A model generated the notes under the pieces. It was not told the DNA's origin. It did not search any database and saw nothing but the letters and a program-made list of their open reading frames with translations. 64,000 nucleotides of DNA from Betaproteobacteria bacterium UBA5216. Its GTDB lineage: Bacteria; Pseudomonadota; Gammaproteobacteria; Burkholderiales; SG8-41. Numbering within the stretch: the stretch's first letter is position 1; every line of letters starts with the position of its first letter. The stretch spans positions 100,034 to 164,033 of the forward strand of contig DHVE01000044.1 in NCBI GenBank assembly GCA_002412495.1, in the 5' to 3' direction. Below are positions 17,830 through 26,155 of this stretch, one piece after another. A program made the position numbers and the translations under genes.

Positions 17830-19050
17830 TCAGATAATCCCCTCGCCCTTCAGCGCCTGCATTTCCGCTTCGCTTAACCCCAGCCGCCCCCGATAAAGCT
17901 CGTCGTTGTGCCTGCCCATCGGCAGGCCCGCGAATTCAATACGCCCCGGCGTATCCGACAACTGCGGCAGCACGCGTGGCATGCGCAGGGGGCCAAGCTC
18001 GGGATCGTCTATCGTGGTGAGTACTTTGCGCGCGACCAGTTGCGGGTCTTCGGCGAGGTCTTTAAAATCAGACACCGGCGCGACGGCGACTTCCGCTTTC
18101 ACCAGTTGCGCGATGCAATCGGCTTGCGTGCGCTCGAGCACCCAGGCACCGACGATTTCGTCGAGCGCTTCCACATTGGCAAGGCGGTCACGATTGCTTT
18201 TGAAGCGCGGATCGGTGATGAGGTCTGCGCGCCCCATTTCCCTGAACAGGCGTTCGGTCAGCGCCTGCGTCGAACCCGCAATCGCGATCCAGCGGCCGTC
18301 TTTCGTGGGATACGCATTGCGCGGCGCGGAGCCCGAAGTGCGATTGCCGGTGCGTTTACCCGGCAACCCGAGTTGATCATAGGCAATCGCGTGGCCGCTT
18401 AACATGGTGTAGAGCGATTCCAGCAGACTTACGTCGATGCTCTGCCCGCGCCCGCTTTTTTTGGCGTCGCGCTGATACAGGCTCAGCATCACGCCGATGG
18501 TCGCGTAGAGCGCCGACACCGAATCCGCCAGTGGCAGCGGCGGCAGCGTCGGCGGCCCATCGGCCTGACCGGTGATGTGCGCAAAGCCGCTCATCGCTTC
18601 GGCCAGCGTGCCGAAGCCCGGGCGGTCTTTATACGGCCCCGTCTGGCCAAAACCGGACACGCGCACCATGGTCAGACCCGGGCTCAGTTCGCGCAGCTTG
18701 TCGTAACCGAGGTTCCATTTTTCAAACGTGCCAGCGCGAAAACTTTCGATCAGCACATCGGCCTGCGTGGTTTTGATCAGCTTGCAGAATAAATCCTGCC
18801 CCGCCGGTTTGCTCAGCGACAACGTGATGTTTTTTTTGTTGCGCGACAACTGCTTCCAGTTGAGCGACACGCCGTTTTTGCTGCGCCCGAAGTAGCGGCC
18901 CTGATCGCCGCCCTGCGGGTTTTCAACCTTGATCACCTCGGCGCCGAAGTCGCCGAGGATCATCGCGATGGTGGGGCCGGCAATGACCTGGCCGCAGTCG
19001 ATGACAGTGATCCCTGATAGAGGGAGTGTCGGAGTATGAATGGTCGTCAT
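17830..19050 (-). CDS. Family III CoA-transferase (CaiB/BaiF)
   Basis: A 406-residue soluble CoA-transferase with interlocked-dimer family features: LSGITVIDCGQVIAGP at the N terminus, LGDFGAEVIKVE, LIESFRAG and VRVSGFGQTGPY. The catalytic Asp is D176 in PLADSVSALYA. It transfers CoA between an acyl-CoA donor and a carboxylic acid; family sequence does not tell the acid. It lies downstream of the CitE-like lyase on the same strand, with a 160-bp gap holding a strong palindrome. The pair mirrors the CaiB plus CitE content of the operon at 30-36 kb. A frame-consistent ATG at 19050 opens the conserved N terminus after ten extra residues. Confidence 0.92.
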   Translation of the reverse strand: MTTIHTPTLPLSGITVIDCGQVIAGPTIAMILGDFGAEVIKVENPQGGDQGRYFGRSKNGVSLNWKQLSRNKKNITLSLSKPAGQDLFCKLIKTTQADVLIESFRAGTFEKWNLGYDKLRELSPGLTMVRVSGFGQTGPYKDRPGFGTLAEAMSGFAHITGQADGPPTLPPLPLADSVSALYATIGVMLSLYQRDAKKSGRGQSIDVSLLESLYTMLSGHAIAYDQLGLPGKRTGNRTSGSAPRNAYPTKDGRWIAIAGSTQALTERLFREMGRADLITDPRFKSNRDRLANVEALDEIVGAWVLERTQADCIAQLVKAEVAVAPVSDFKDLAEDPQLVARKVLTTIDDPELGPLRMPRVLPQLSDTPGRIEFAGLPMGRHNDELYRGRLGLSEAEMQALKGEGII

Positions 19051-19094
19051 AGCAAAGATTTAACTGATACCGATACAAGTTGCACTACCTGTCG

Positions 19095-19160
19095 TTCCCG
19101 CGCAGGCGGGTATCCCCTCCCCCCGCAAGCGGAGGGAGGGGATACCCGCCTGCGCGGGAA
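19095..19160. repeat. Perfect palindrome, 26-bp arms
   Basis: Bases 19095-19120 (beginning TTCCCGCGCAGGCGGG) are exactly complementary to 19135-19160, with a 14-base centre. The arms contain the CCCGC-GCAGGCGGG type core common in dispersed intergenic repeats of betaproteobacteria. It lies between two co-oriented minus-strand genes, so it could attenuate or stabilise the polycistronic message, or be a REP-like mobile repeat. No poly-T tract follows on either strand, so it is not a standard terminator. Confidence 0.85.
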
Positions 19161-19210
19161 TGGCGGGAAAACGTTTTCGAGCTACGCCTATTTTATGAGA
19201 GTGTGAAACG

Positions 19211-20089
19211 CTATTTCACCAATCCCTCGCCCCAAGACAACACGCGCTTCGCCATCGCTGCCATGGCGTAATCCACCAGTTTGCCATCGACCGTGGTTGC
19301 AGCCGAGCCACGCGCCACCGCGGCGTCAAACGCTTCGAGCACGCGCTTGTAGTAATCGAGTTCTTTTTGGGTGGGCGTGAACGCGCGGTTGACGATCTCC
19401 ACCTGGTTGGGATGAATAATCGATTTGCCGCGATAGCCGAGTTTGCGCGCGGCCTCGCAGCAGGCGCGCAGCCCCTCGGGGTCACGGATGTTGGCATAAG
19501 AACCATCCAGCACGTATTCCACGCCCGCCGCGCGCGCGGCGAGCAATATGCGCGAGCGAATGTAAAGCACTTCTTCGCCCACCGCCGTCCACAAGTAACC
19601 CAGATCGGTTTGAAGATCGCCATCCTGCGCGGTGCCCGCCGTCACCGAAAATATGCGCGGCGATGCTGACAAGATTTCATACGCAAACCACACGCCTTTC
19701 GCGGACTCCAGGCTGGGGCCGATGCCGATGGAGCCTTCTTTCAGGCCGCGTTTTTTTTCCAGCGCCGTGAGCATGCGATCCACTTCGCGGATGCCTTCCG
19801 CCGATTCGGCTTTGGTGAGCCGCACGCCGAGCAGGCCTTCGGTCACAATGGCATCAAGATCATCCGCCGTCATGCCGGTTTGCAGCGAATTCACGCGCAC
19901 GTAAATCGCGTTGTCGGCGCGATGTTTTTCGATGTACTCACGCGCCAGCACGCGTGCCTTGGGCTTCTCGGCTATCGGCACGGAATCTTCCAGGTCAAAC
20001 ACCAGCGCATCCGCGCCATAGCTCGGTGATTTGGCCAGCATGTCCGCACGATTGGCGGGCATGATTAACAAACTGCGTAACGGTCGCAT
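19211..20089 (-). CDS. HpcH/HpaI-CitE family C-C lyase (citrate lyase beta-like)
   Basis: A 292-residue TIM-barrel protein of the CitE / malyl-CoA lyase group, which cleaves beta-hydroxyacyl-CoA thioesters by a Mg-dependent retro-Claisen reaction. Signatures are RSLLIMPANRADML, ADALVFDLEDSVP (metal region), the Arg of YVRVNS, GPSLESAKGV with the metal-binding Glu, AQDGDLQTDLG and SIIHPNQVEIVNRAF. Length is normal for stand-alone CitE-like lyases. The nearby CoA-transferase suggests the substrate is first activated as a CoA thioester. An AT-rich 27-nt motif (20104-20130) lies 15 bases upstream of the start, and AGAG offers only a weak ribosome site. Confidence 0.9.
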   Translation of the reverse strand: MRPLRSLLIMPANRADMLAKSPSYGADALVFDLEDSVPIAEKPKARVLAREYIEKHRADNAIYVRVNSLQTGMTADDLDAIVTEGLLGVRLTKAESAEGIREVDRMLTALEKKRGLKEGSIGIGPSLESAKGVWFAYEILSASPRIFSVTAGTAQDGDLQTDLGYLWTAVGEEVLYIRSRILLAARAAGVEYVLDGSYANIRDPEGLRACCEAARKLGYRGKSIIHPNQVEIVNRAFTPTQKELDYYKRVLEAFDAAVARGSAATTVDGKLVDYAMAAMAKRVLSWGEGLVK

Positions 20090-20103
20090 GAAATGATTCT
20101 CTT

Positions 20104-20130
20104 TAACTAATTGTTTTTAAACAACATTTA
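20104..20130 (-). promoter_or_regulatory. 27-nt AT-rich motif, copy A (upstream of CitE-like gene)
   Basis: On the plus strand it begins TAACTAA, has the near-palindromic core TTGTTTTTAAACAA and ends CATTTA. It lies in the 62-bp gap between the Bug gene and the CitE-like gene. Copies B (28065), C (32219), D (35568) and E (41405) share the TAAC-x4-TGTTT order. An operator or upstream expression element is likely; its regulator is unknown. Confidence 0.55.
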
Positions 20131-20151
20131 ATGACTGGCGCACGACTTCAA

Positions 20152-21123
20152 TCAATCGGCGGTCAAGCCCTTCTGCTTCACCACCTTGCGCCACTTTTCG
20201 ACATCCGCCTTGAGAAATTCCGCGAACGCTTCGGGTTGATCACCGACAATAGTGTAGCCGAGATCACGTATGCGCTTGCTCAGATCGGGCTGGTTGATGG
20301 CCGTCGCCGTGGCATTGCGCAGCGTCATGATGATGTCGCGCGGCGTCTTCGCGGGCACCACCAGCCCGTGCCAGTTGCTCGCTTCGTAATCCGGATAGCC
20401 CTGCTCCGCCACCGTGGGCGTGTCGGGCAACGTCGGCAGCCGCTTTGCAGTGGACACGCCCAGTAGCCGCAGCCGCTTGTCGTTCACCAGCGGCAGGCCG
20501 GTCGCGATCGGCGCAAAGTACACCAGCACTTCACCCGCCACCACCGCCGTTTGCGCGGGTGCGCCGCCGCGATACGACACCTCGGTGATATCCACGCCTG
20601 CGGTCAGCTTGAACAACTCCGCCGCGAGATATGTCGAGGTGCCCGCGCCCGCCGATCCGTAATTGAGTTCACCCGGACGCGCCTTGGCGATCTTCACCAA
20701 TTCGCGTATCGATTTCGCGGGGAACGACGGATGCACCACCACGATCATCGGCGAGATGTCGACCTTGGTCACCGCGGCAAAATCGCGCAGCAGGTCGTAA
20801 CTCAATTTACGAAACAGGCTGACATTGGCGGTATGCGATTGCGTGGCCTGCATCACCGTGTAGCCGTCCGGCGGCGTGCGCGCGGCAATCTCGGCGGCGA
20901 GGTTGGTGGCAGCCCCCGGGCGCACGTCTACGTACACCTGCATACCCAGCGCCTGCGTGAGGCCCTGCGCCACCAGCCGCCCGATAATCTCGGTGCCGCC
21001 GGTGCTCGGCAGGATGTAGCGTACCGGCTTGGACGGATACGCCTGCGCATGACCGATTGCGGGAATCAGCCAATTCAGGCAGATTGCCGATAGCGCCATC
21101 ACAACAGTCCGAAATACGATCAT
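20152..21123 (-). CDS. Bug/TctC-type substrate-binding protein with shortened ligand loop
   Basis: A 323-residue protein from the ATG at 21123, which has GGAG about 8 bases upstream and opens a clear signal peptide (MIVFRTVVMALSAICLNWLI, cleavage near GHAQA). The frame stays open for 193 more codons to 21702, but that part is antisense to the GMC oxidoreductase gene and is not protein-like. The ligand loop reads LPSTGGTEI instead of PGGxxD: one residue shorter and Glu for Asp. It is divergent from the GMC oxidoreductase (91 bp apart) and precedes the CitE-like and CaiB genes on its own strand, so it may import their substrate. Confidence 0.9.
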   Translation of the reverse strand: MIVFRTVVMALSAICLNWLIPAIGHAQAYPSKPVRYILPSTGGTEIIGRLVAQGLTQALGMQVYVDVRPGAATNLAAEIAARTPPDGYTVMQATQSHTANVSLFRKLSYDLLRDFAAVTKVDISPMIVVVHPSFPAKSIRELVKIAKARPGELNYGSAGAGTSTYLAAELFKLTAGVDITEVSYRGGAPAQTAVVAGEVLVYFAPIATGLPLVNDKRLRLLGVSTAKRLPTLPDTPTVAEQGYPDYEASNWHGLVVPAKTPRDIIMTLRNATATAINQPDLSKRIRDLGYTIVGDQPEAFAEFLKADVEKWRKVVKQKGLTAD

Positions 21124-21213
21124 GAAGCAGTCTCCACGGTTCGCGCGTTCCGATACGTTATTCACTACACCAGCCATTTTACGAAGCGCATTGAAGTTCG
21201 CGCAAGCTGACTG

Positions 21214-22914
21214 ATGCCGCAATCGTTCGACATCATCATCGTCGGTGGCGGCGCGGCGGGTTGCGTGCTCGCCAGCCGCCTGAGCGAACGCGCGTGGTGC
21301 CGCGTGCTGCTGCTGGAAGCCGGCATCGACACGCCACCGGGCGCGGAACCCGGCGACATCACCGATGTGTATCCCACCTCGTATTACAACAAGCGTTATC
21401 TGTGGCCCGGACTCAACGCGAACTTTCGTGAAGGACACCCCGCGCATTTTCCCCAGGCGCGCGTGATGGGCGGCGGCGGCTCGGTGATGGGCATGGTGGC
21501 GCTGCGCGGCGTCGCGGGTGATTACGAGCGCTGGCGTGCCGCGGGCGCCGCCGGCTGGGGCTGGAACGACGTATTGCCCTACTTTAGAAAGCTCGAAACG
21601 GATAATGATTTCAGTGACGATGGCCACGGCAAGAGCGGCCCCGTGCCGATACGCCGCCTGCCGCGCGCCGCATGGCCGCCGCTGGCGCGCGCCGTGGCGC
21701 AATACGGTGCGTCACTCGGCCTGCCGTTTATCGACGACATGAACATGGATTTTCGCGATGGCTGTGGTGCGGTGCCAATGAGCAACACGCCCGCGCGGCG
21801 CGGATCGAGTGCGTTATGTTACCTGACGGCAGACGTGCGGCGGCGCGAGAACCTCACCATCCACGCGCCGGCAACCGTGACCCGCATACGGTTCGACGAC
21901 ACGCGCGCCACCGGTGTCCGCGCGGATATCCACGGTCAGTCCGTGGATTTCAGCGCTCGCGAAGTGATTCTTGCCGCCGGCGCGATTTTTACGCCGGCGT
22001 TGCTGATGCGTTCCGGCATCGGGCCGGCGGCGCACCTGCGCGAACACGGCATCGGCGTGGTGGCTGATCGCCCCGGCGTCGGCGCCAATCTGCAAAATCA
22101 TCCCGTGGCGTTCATCGGCATGCATTTGCGCAAGGGCGCGCGCCAACCCGCCACGCTGCGCACCACGGCTGCCGTCAGCATGCGGTTTTCGTCCGGTCTC
22201 GCGGGCTGCAACGCGAGCGATCTTTACATCAACGTGCAAAGCAAATCCTCGTGGAACGCGCTCGGCATGCAAATCGCCAACGTGGCACCAGCGCTGTTGC
22301 AGCCGCTGTCGCGTGGCGCAGTCACGCTGGCCTCACCCGATGTAAAAGACTATCCGCGCATTGCCTTCAATTTTTTGTCACACGAAGCCGATCTCGCGCG
22401 CCTCACCCGTGCGTTCATCCGCGCGGCAGAACTTTCCATCGCGTGCGGCAACACCACCGCCTGCGGCACACCCTTCCCGGTGCCCATGGGTAACCGCATA
22501 CGCTCGCTCAACGAATTGAATCGCGCCAACGCCATCAAGACCGCGTTGATCGCCAAGGCGCTGGACCTCATGCCCCCGCTGGCGGATCGCCTGCTGCTGA
22601 CCGCCGCCGGAAAAAACATCGTGCTGCGCGATCTGCTGGCCGATCCCGCCCGGCTCAAGGCGCACATGCTCGACAACGCCACCGGCGTATTTCATCCGGC
22701 GGGCACTTGCCGCATGGGCAGCCCGGACGACCCCGGCGCGGTGGTCGATACGCAAGGCCGCGTTTACGGCGTCGGTGGACTGCGCGTGGCGGACGCCTCT
22801 ATCATGCCGTTCATTACTTCCGCCAATACCAACATACCGACGCTCATGATCGCCGAAAAAATCGCGGCGGCGGTGATGGAGACTCAATCGACCGCTTCGA
22901 CCATTACGCCATGA
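21214..22914 (+). CDS. GMC-family FAD-dependent alcohol/choline dehydrogenase-like oxidoreductase
   Basis: A 566-residue cytoplasmic flavoprotein. The N-terminal dinucleotide fold IIIVGGGAAGCVLASRLSE, with E36 of LLLEAG, binds FAD adenosine. The GMC block VMGGGGSVMGMVALRG follows at about residue 85. The C-terminal active site has H494 in FHPAGTCRMG and N538 in ANTNIPTLMIAEK; the His/Asn pair is the usual catalytic pair for hydride removal from alcohols. Full length, no leader. Its stop overlaps the start of the next Bug gene (ATGA), linking it with uptake. Substrate unknown; an alcohol or hydroxy acid is likely given the downstream 2-hydroxyacid dehydrogenase. Confidence 0.92.
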   Translation: MPQSFDIIIVGGGAAGCVLASRLSERAWCRVLLLEAGIDTPPGAEPGDITDVYPTSYYNKRYLWPGLNANFREGHPAHFPQARVMGGGGSVMGMVALRGVAGDYERWRAAGAAGWGWNDVLPYFRKLETDNDFSDDGHGKSGPVPIRRLPRAAWPPLARAVAQYGASLGLPFIDDMNMDFRDGCGAVPMSNTPARRGSSALCYLTADVRRRENLTIHAPATVTRIRFDDTRATGVRADIHGQSVDFSAREVILAAGAIFTPALLMRSGIGPAAHLREHGIGVVADRPGVGANLQNHPVAFIGMHLRKGARQPATLRTTAAVSMRFSSGLAGCNASDLYINVQSKSSWNALGMQIANVAPALLQPLSRGAVTLASPDVKDYPRIAFNFLSHEADLARLTRAFIRAAELSIACGNTTACGTPFPVPMGNRIRSLNELNRANAIKTALIAKALDLMPPLADRLLLTAAGKNIVLRDLLADPARLKAHMLDNATGVFHPAGTCRMGSPDDPGAVVDTQGRVYGVGGLRVADASIMPFITSANTNIPTLMIAEKIAAAVMETQSTASTITP

Positions 22915-23894
22915 AAATTCTGCTCAATGCCCATTACCGTATCGCGGCACGGTCGTGCCAGACGGCGCTGCTCATACTGCTTCCGCTCCTCGCGCAGGCG
23001 CAGGGCTACCCGGCGAAACCCATACGCATTCTGGTCGGCCCCGGCCCCGATGTGATCGCGCGCACCTTCGCGCAAAAATTCACCGATGCCTGGGGCCAGC
23101 AGATCGTGATTGATCAGCGCCCCGGCGCTGGGGGCAATATCGCTGCGGAGTTGGCCGCCAAGGCACCGACTGACGGCTACACGCTGCTGGTCGCAACCTC
23201 GGCGTTTGCCGCCAATGTGATTCTGCAACCCGGCCCGTTTGATCTGGTGAAGGATTTCGCGCCGGTGGCTTTGTTTGCGACATCACCCCTGATACTGACG
23301 GTGCATCCGTCCGTGCCCGCCACCACCGTGCAGGAACTGGTCGCGCTGGCGAAGGCGCGTCCGGGCCAGCTTAACTATGCATCCACGGGCAACGGCACCG
23401 CGCCGCATCTGGGCGGAGAAATGTTCAAGACCGCCGCGCGCATTGATCTGGTTCACGTGCCGTACAAAGGCGCGGGCCCCGCCATCGTGGATGTAATGGC
23501 GGGCCAGATTCAGGTGTATTTCCAGATTGCGCCCGGCGTGCTGGGAGCGCTGCAATCCGGAAAAATACGCGGCCTCGCGGTCAGCAGCCTGCAACGCTCA
23601 AAACTCGCGCCGGAGCTGCCCACGATGAGCGAAGCGGGCTATCCCGGATTTCACGCCGCCGGCTGGAACGGTTTGGTGGCGCCCGCGGGATCACCGCGCG
23701 CGGTTATCAACCAACTGCATGCGGAGATCATCCGTTTGCTGGCACACCCCGACGTCACCAAACGATTAACCGGCGCGGGCTGGGAACCCGCGAGCACCAG
23801 CAACAACACGCCCGATACGTTCGGCCAGTTCATCAAATCCGAAATCGCCAAATTCGCCAAGGTCATCAAGGAAAACGGACTCAAGGTTGATTAG
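22911..23894 (+). CDS. Bug/TctC-type substrate-binding protein with contracted ligand loop
   Basis: A 327-residue protein starting at the ATG overlapping the GMC gene stop; the frame is open further upstream only within the GMC gene. The signal peptide is MKILLNAHYRIAARSCQTAL then LILLPLLAQAQ. The mature N terminus reads YPAKPIRILVGPGPDVIART, whereas relatives have about four more residues (PFxPGGxxD) between the first strand and helix. The loop that wraps the ligand carboxylate is therefore shortened, so the ligand or affinity is probably different. The rest is canonical (DQRPGAGGNIAAELAAKAPT, VPYKGAGPAIVDVMAGQ). It is in an operon with GMC, BKACE and hydroxyacid dehydrogenase genes. Confidence 0.92.
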   Translation: MKILLNAHYRIAARSCQTALLILLPLLAQAQGYPAKPIRILVGPGPDVIARTFAQKFTDAWGQQIVIDQRPGAGGNIAAELAAKAPTDGYTLLVATSAFAANVILQPGPFDLVKDFAPVALFATSPLILTVHPSVPATTVQELVALAKARPGQLNYASTGNGTAPHLGGEMFKTAARIDLVHVPYKGAGPAIVDVMAGQIQVYFQIAPGVLGALQSGKIRGLAVSSLQRSKLAPELPTMSEAGYPGFHAAGWNGLVAPAGSPRAVINQLHAEIIRLLAHPDVTKRLTGAGWEPASTSNNTPDTFGQFIKSEIAKFAKVIKENGLKVD

Positions 23895-23949
23895 CGTTCG
23901 TTTGCAAATCGACATCACGCCAACACACGCCTTCACAAAAATCATCGCC

Positions 23950-24753
23950 ATGGAAAAACTCATCATCACCAACTGTGCCACTGACTGCTCGATGTACCCC
24001 GAATGGCAGCAGCGCTTTCATGACTCCAACGTGCTCGCGGCCTCCATAGCCCCCGCGTGGCGCGCGGGCGCTGCCATCGCGCACATCCACGCGCCACCCG
24101 GCGATTTCAAGGCATGGGAATCGCACACCAAGGCCATCCGCGACGCCTGCGGCATCCTGATTCAGTACGGCATTTCCACGCAAACGGTGGAACAGCGGCG
24201 CGCGGTGATCAAGAACAAACCGGACATGATTTCGGTGGCGGTCGGCGCGCACAACTTGTCGTTTGTCGGGCGCGATCTGATGATGCTGCACCCGCGCGAG
24301 GAACTCGCCGAGCTGATGCGGATGTGCCGCGACAACGGCGTGAAGCCCGAATTCGAAGTGTGCGCGCTGGGCGATTGCTGGATGATCAACGACCTCGCGC
24401 AAAAAGGCCTGATTGAGCCGCCGTTCATGATGACAATATTTTTCGGGCGGCCAGGCGGCAGTTGGTCGCCGCCGACGCCAGAGGAATTCATACATAGAAT
24501 CAAACACTTGCCGCAAGGCTCGTATTACATGACCAGCGTCACTGGCGCCACGCATTTACAGCTCACCACGATGTCGGTGCTGATGGGCGGCCATGTACGC
24601 GTGGGCACGGAAGACGAACCGTATCTCGCGCCCGGCACGCTCGGCGACAACGTGGATCACGTAACGCGCATCGCCAGCATTTCCAAACAACTCGGGCGCG
24701 AGGTGGCCAGCGTGGATGAAGCGCGCGCGATGCTGAAGATTCCGCGGCACTGA
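23950..24753 (+). CDS. BKACE-family beta-keto acid cleavage enzyme
   Basis: A 267-residue Zn-dependent TIM-barrel protein of the BKACE (formerly DUF849) family. These enzymes condense a beta-keto acid with acetyl-CoA and release acetoacetate plus a new CoA ester. The start MEKLIITN matches the first strand of the family; the extra codons up to 23887 begin with TTG and are unlikely. Zn ligands H45 and H47 are visible in AAIAHIHAPP, and VRVGTEDEPYL near the C terminus is the usual Glu-containing motif. MISVAVGAHNLSF and FEVCALGDC are the mid-barrel strands. It is slightly short for the family (270-310). A gap of 55 bp follows the Bug gene and 11 bp precedes the hydroxyacid dehydrogenase, indicating one operon. 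Confidence 0.88.
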   Translation: MEKLIITNCATDCSMYPEWQQRFHDSNVLAASIAPAWRAGAAIAHIHAPPGDFKAWESHTKAIRDACGILIQYGISTQTVEQRRAVIKNKPDMISVAVGAHNLSFVGRDLMMLHPREELAELMRMCRDNGVKPEFEVCALGDCWMINDLAQKGLIEPPFMMTIFFGRPGGSWSPPTPEEFIHRIKHLPQGSYYMTSVTGATHLQLTTMSVLMGGHVRVGTEDEPYLAPGTLGDNVDHVTRIASISKQLGREVASVDEARAMLKIPRH

Positions 24754-24764
24754 TCGAAGCCGAC

Positions 24765-25961
24765 ATGACCGACCCCACGCTGGGCTTTTACGACACCACC
24801 GATCTGCGCGAAGCGGCGCGCCGCCGTCTGCCGAAGGGCCTGTTTGAATTCATGGATCGCGGCAACGATGACGAAATCGCGATGCGCGACAACCGCGCGG
24901 TAATGGCCGGCATCAAGCTGAAGCCGCGTGTACTGAATGATGTGTCCGTGCGCGATCAGGCCATCACCCTGTTCGGCAAACCGCAAAAAATGCCGGTGAT
25001 CGTCGCGCCCACGGGTTCGGCGGGGCTTGCGTGGCACGAGGGTGAAATCGCCATCGCGCGCGCGGCGCGAGCACACGGCATACCGTTCACCCTGGCGCTG
25101 GGCTCGATGACCAAACTTGAACGCGTGGCCGAGGCCGCCGGTGGTTCCGGCAGTTCGCTGTGGTTCCAGTTTTACATGTGGCCCGAACGCAAGCTTTCGC
25201 ATCAGGTGATCGCGCGCGCGAAAGAAGCCGGCTTCGAGGCGCTGGTATTCACTGTCGATACGCCGGTGGCGCCGGGGCGCGAATACAACCTCAAAAACGG
25301 CATGACCATTCCATTCAAATTTACCACGCGCAACACGCTCGATGTGCTGGGCCATCCGCGCTGGCTCATGGGTGTCTGGCTGCGCTATATGCTCACCACC
25401 GGTACGCCGCGGTACCAGAATTTTCCGGAAGCCACGCAAACCAAAATCACCGCGCTGCCGATGGGCCGCTCGTCGAACTTCTGTCCCAACATCACGTGGG
25501 ATGATGTGCGCGAGCTGCGCAAACTGTGGCCGTACAAGCTCATCGTCAAGGGTATCCAGCACCCGGCGGATGCCGTGCTCGCTGCCGATTGCGGCGCGGA
25601 CGCGGTGGTGATTTCCAATCACGGCGGACGCGTGCTCGACGCCGCGCCCGTACCCATTCTCACGCTGCCGCAAGTGGTGGATGCGGTGGGCAAGCGCATC
25701 ACGGTGATCGTCGATAGCGGCTTTCGCCGTGGCGCGGATGTGATCAAGGCACTGGCGCTGGGCGCCAACGCGGTGATGCTCGGGCGCGCGCCGTTGCATG
25801 GCGTGGCGGCGGCGGGCGAAGCCGGCGCGCTGCGCGCGCTGCAAATTTACCGTGATGAAATCGACCGCGTTTTAGCGCTGGTCGGCTGCACTCGCCTTGA
25901 TCAACTCAATCGCGAGCATGTCGATTTGTCCAGCGTGCACGGTAACGCTCAGCACGAATAA
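24765..25961 (+). CDS. FMN-dependent alpha-hydroxy-acid dehydrogenase/oxidase
   Basis: A 398-residue member of the L-lactate dehydrogenase/glycolate oxidase/mandelate dehydrogenase family. FMN and active-site signatures are VIVAPTGSAGLAWHEGE, FQFYMWPER with the active-site Tyr, K262 in LIVKGIQ, the catalytic base H286 with R289 in SNHGGRVLD, and the phosphate-binding DSGFRRGADV then GRAPLHG. It should oxidise a 2-hydroxy acid to a 2-oxo acid. No signal peptide or cytochrome domain is present; electrons probably go to quinone or oxygen. It is the last gene of the GMC-Bug-BKACE-dehydrogenase operon and could feed an alpha- or beta-keto acid to that pathway. Confidence 0.92.
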   Translation: MTDPTLGFYDTTDLREAARRRLPKGLFEFMDRGNDDEIAMRDNRAVMAGIKLKPRVLNDVSVRDQAITLFGKPQKMPVIVAPTGSAGLAWHEGEIAIARAARAHGIPFTLALGSMTKLERVAEAAGGSGSSLWFQFYMWPERKLSHQVIARAKEAGFEALVFTVDTPVAPGREYNLKNGMTIPFKFTTRNTLDVLGHPRWLMGVWLRYMLTTGTPRYQNFPEATQTKITALPMGRSSNFCPNITWDDVRELRKLWPYKLIVKGIQHPADAVLAADCGADAVVISNHGGRVLDAAPVPILTLPQVVDAVGKRITVIVDSGFRRGADVIKALALGANAVMLGRAPLHGVAAAGEAGALRALQIYRDEIDRVLALVGCTRLDQLNREHVDLSSVHGNAQHE

Positions 25962-26025
25962 TTCATGTCAACTACGAAAAGTATCGACAGAGTGTTTAGT
26001 TGCACCGTGCCACAAAGTAAATTCC

Positions 26026-26114
26026 CTCCCTCTCAAGGGGAGGGCTAGGGTGGGGATGGGGTAAGCCAAATCTACGCCATCCCCATCCCCGCCTTCCCCT
26101 TGAAGCGGAAGGAG
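26026..26114. repeat. GC-rich imperfect inverted repeat
   Basis: A left arm (26026-26061, rich in AAGGGGAGGG and GGGGATGGGG) pairs imperfectly with 26081-26114 (CCCCATCCCC, CCTTCCCCTTGAAG). The spacer is about 20 bases. It lies between two co-directional plus-strand genes and ends in GGAAGGAG, which looks like a ribosome site but belongs to the repeat. It could act as a termination or processing hairpin. Confidence 0.7.
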
Positions 26115-26155
26115 TTTCTTTGGTCGTGATAATGCAGACTATAGGAACACACACG

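Noticed and set aside
20152..21702. 516-codon frame that would extend the Bug protein by 193 residues
   Set aside because: The extra part is antisense to the GMC oxidoreductase gene, has a repetitive Arg/Ala/His composition and no start signal; the true ATG at 21123 has a ribosome site and a signal peptide.
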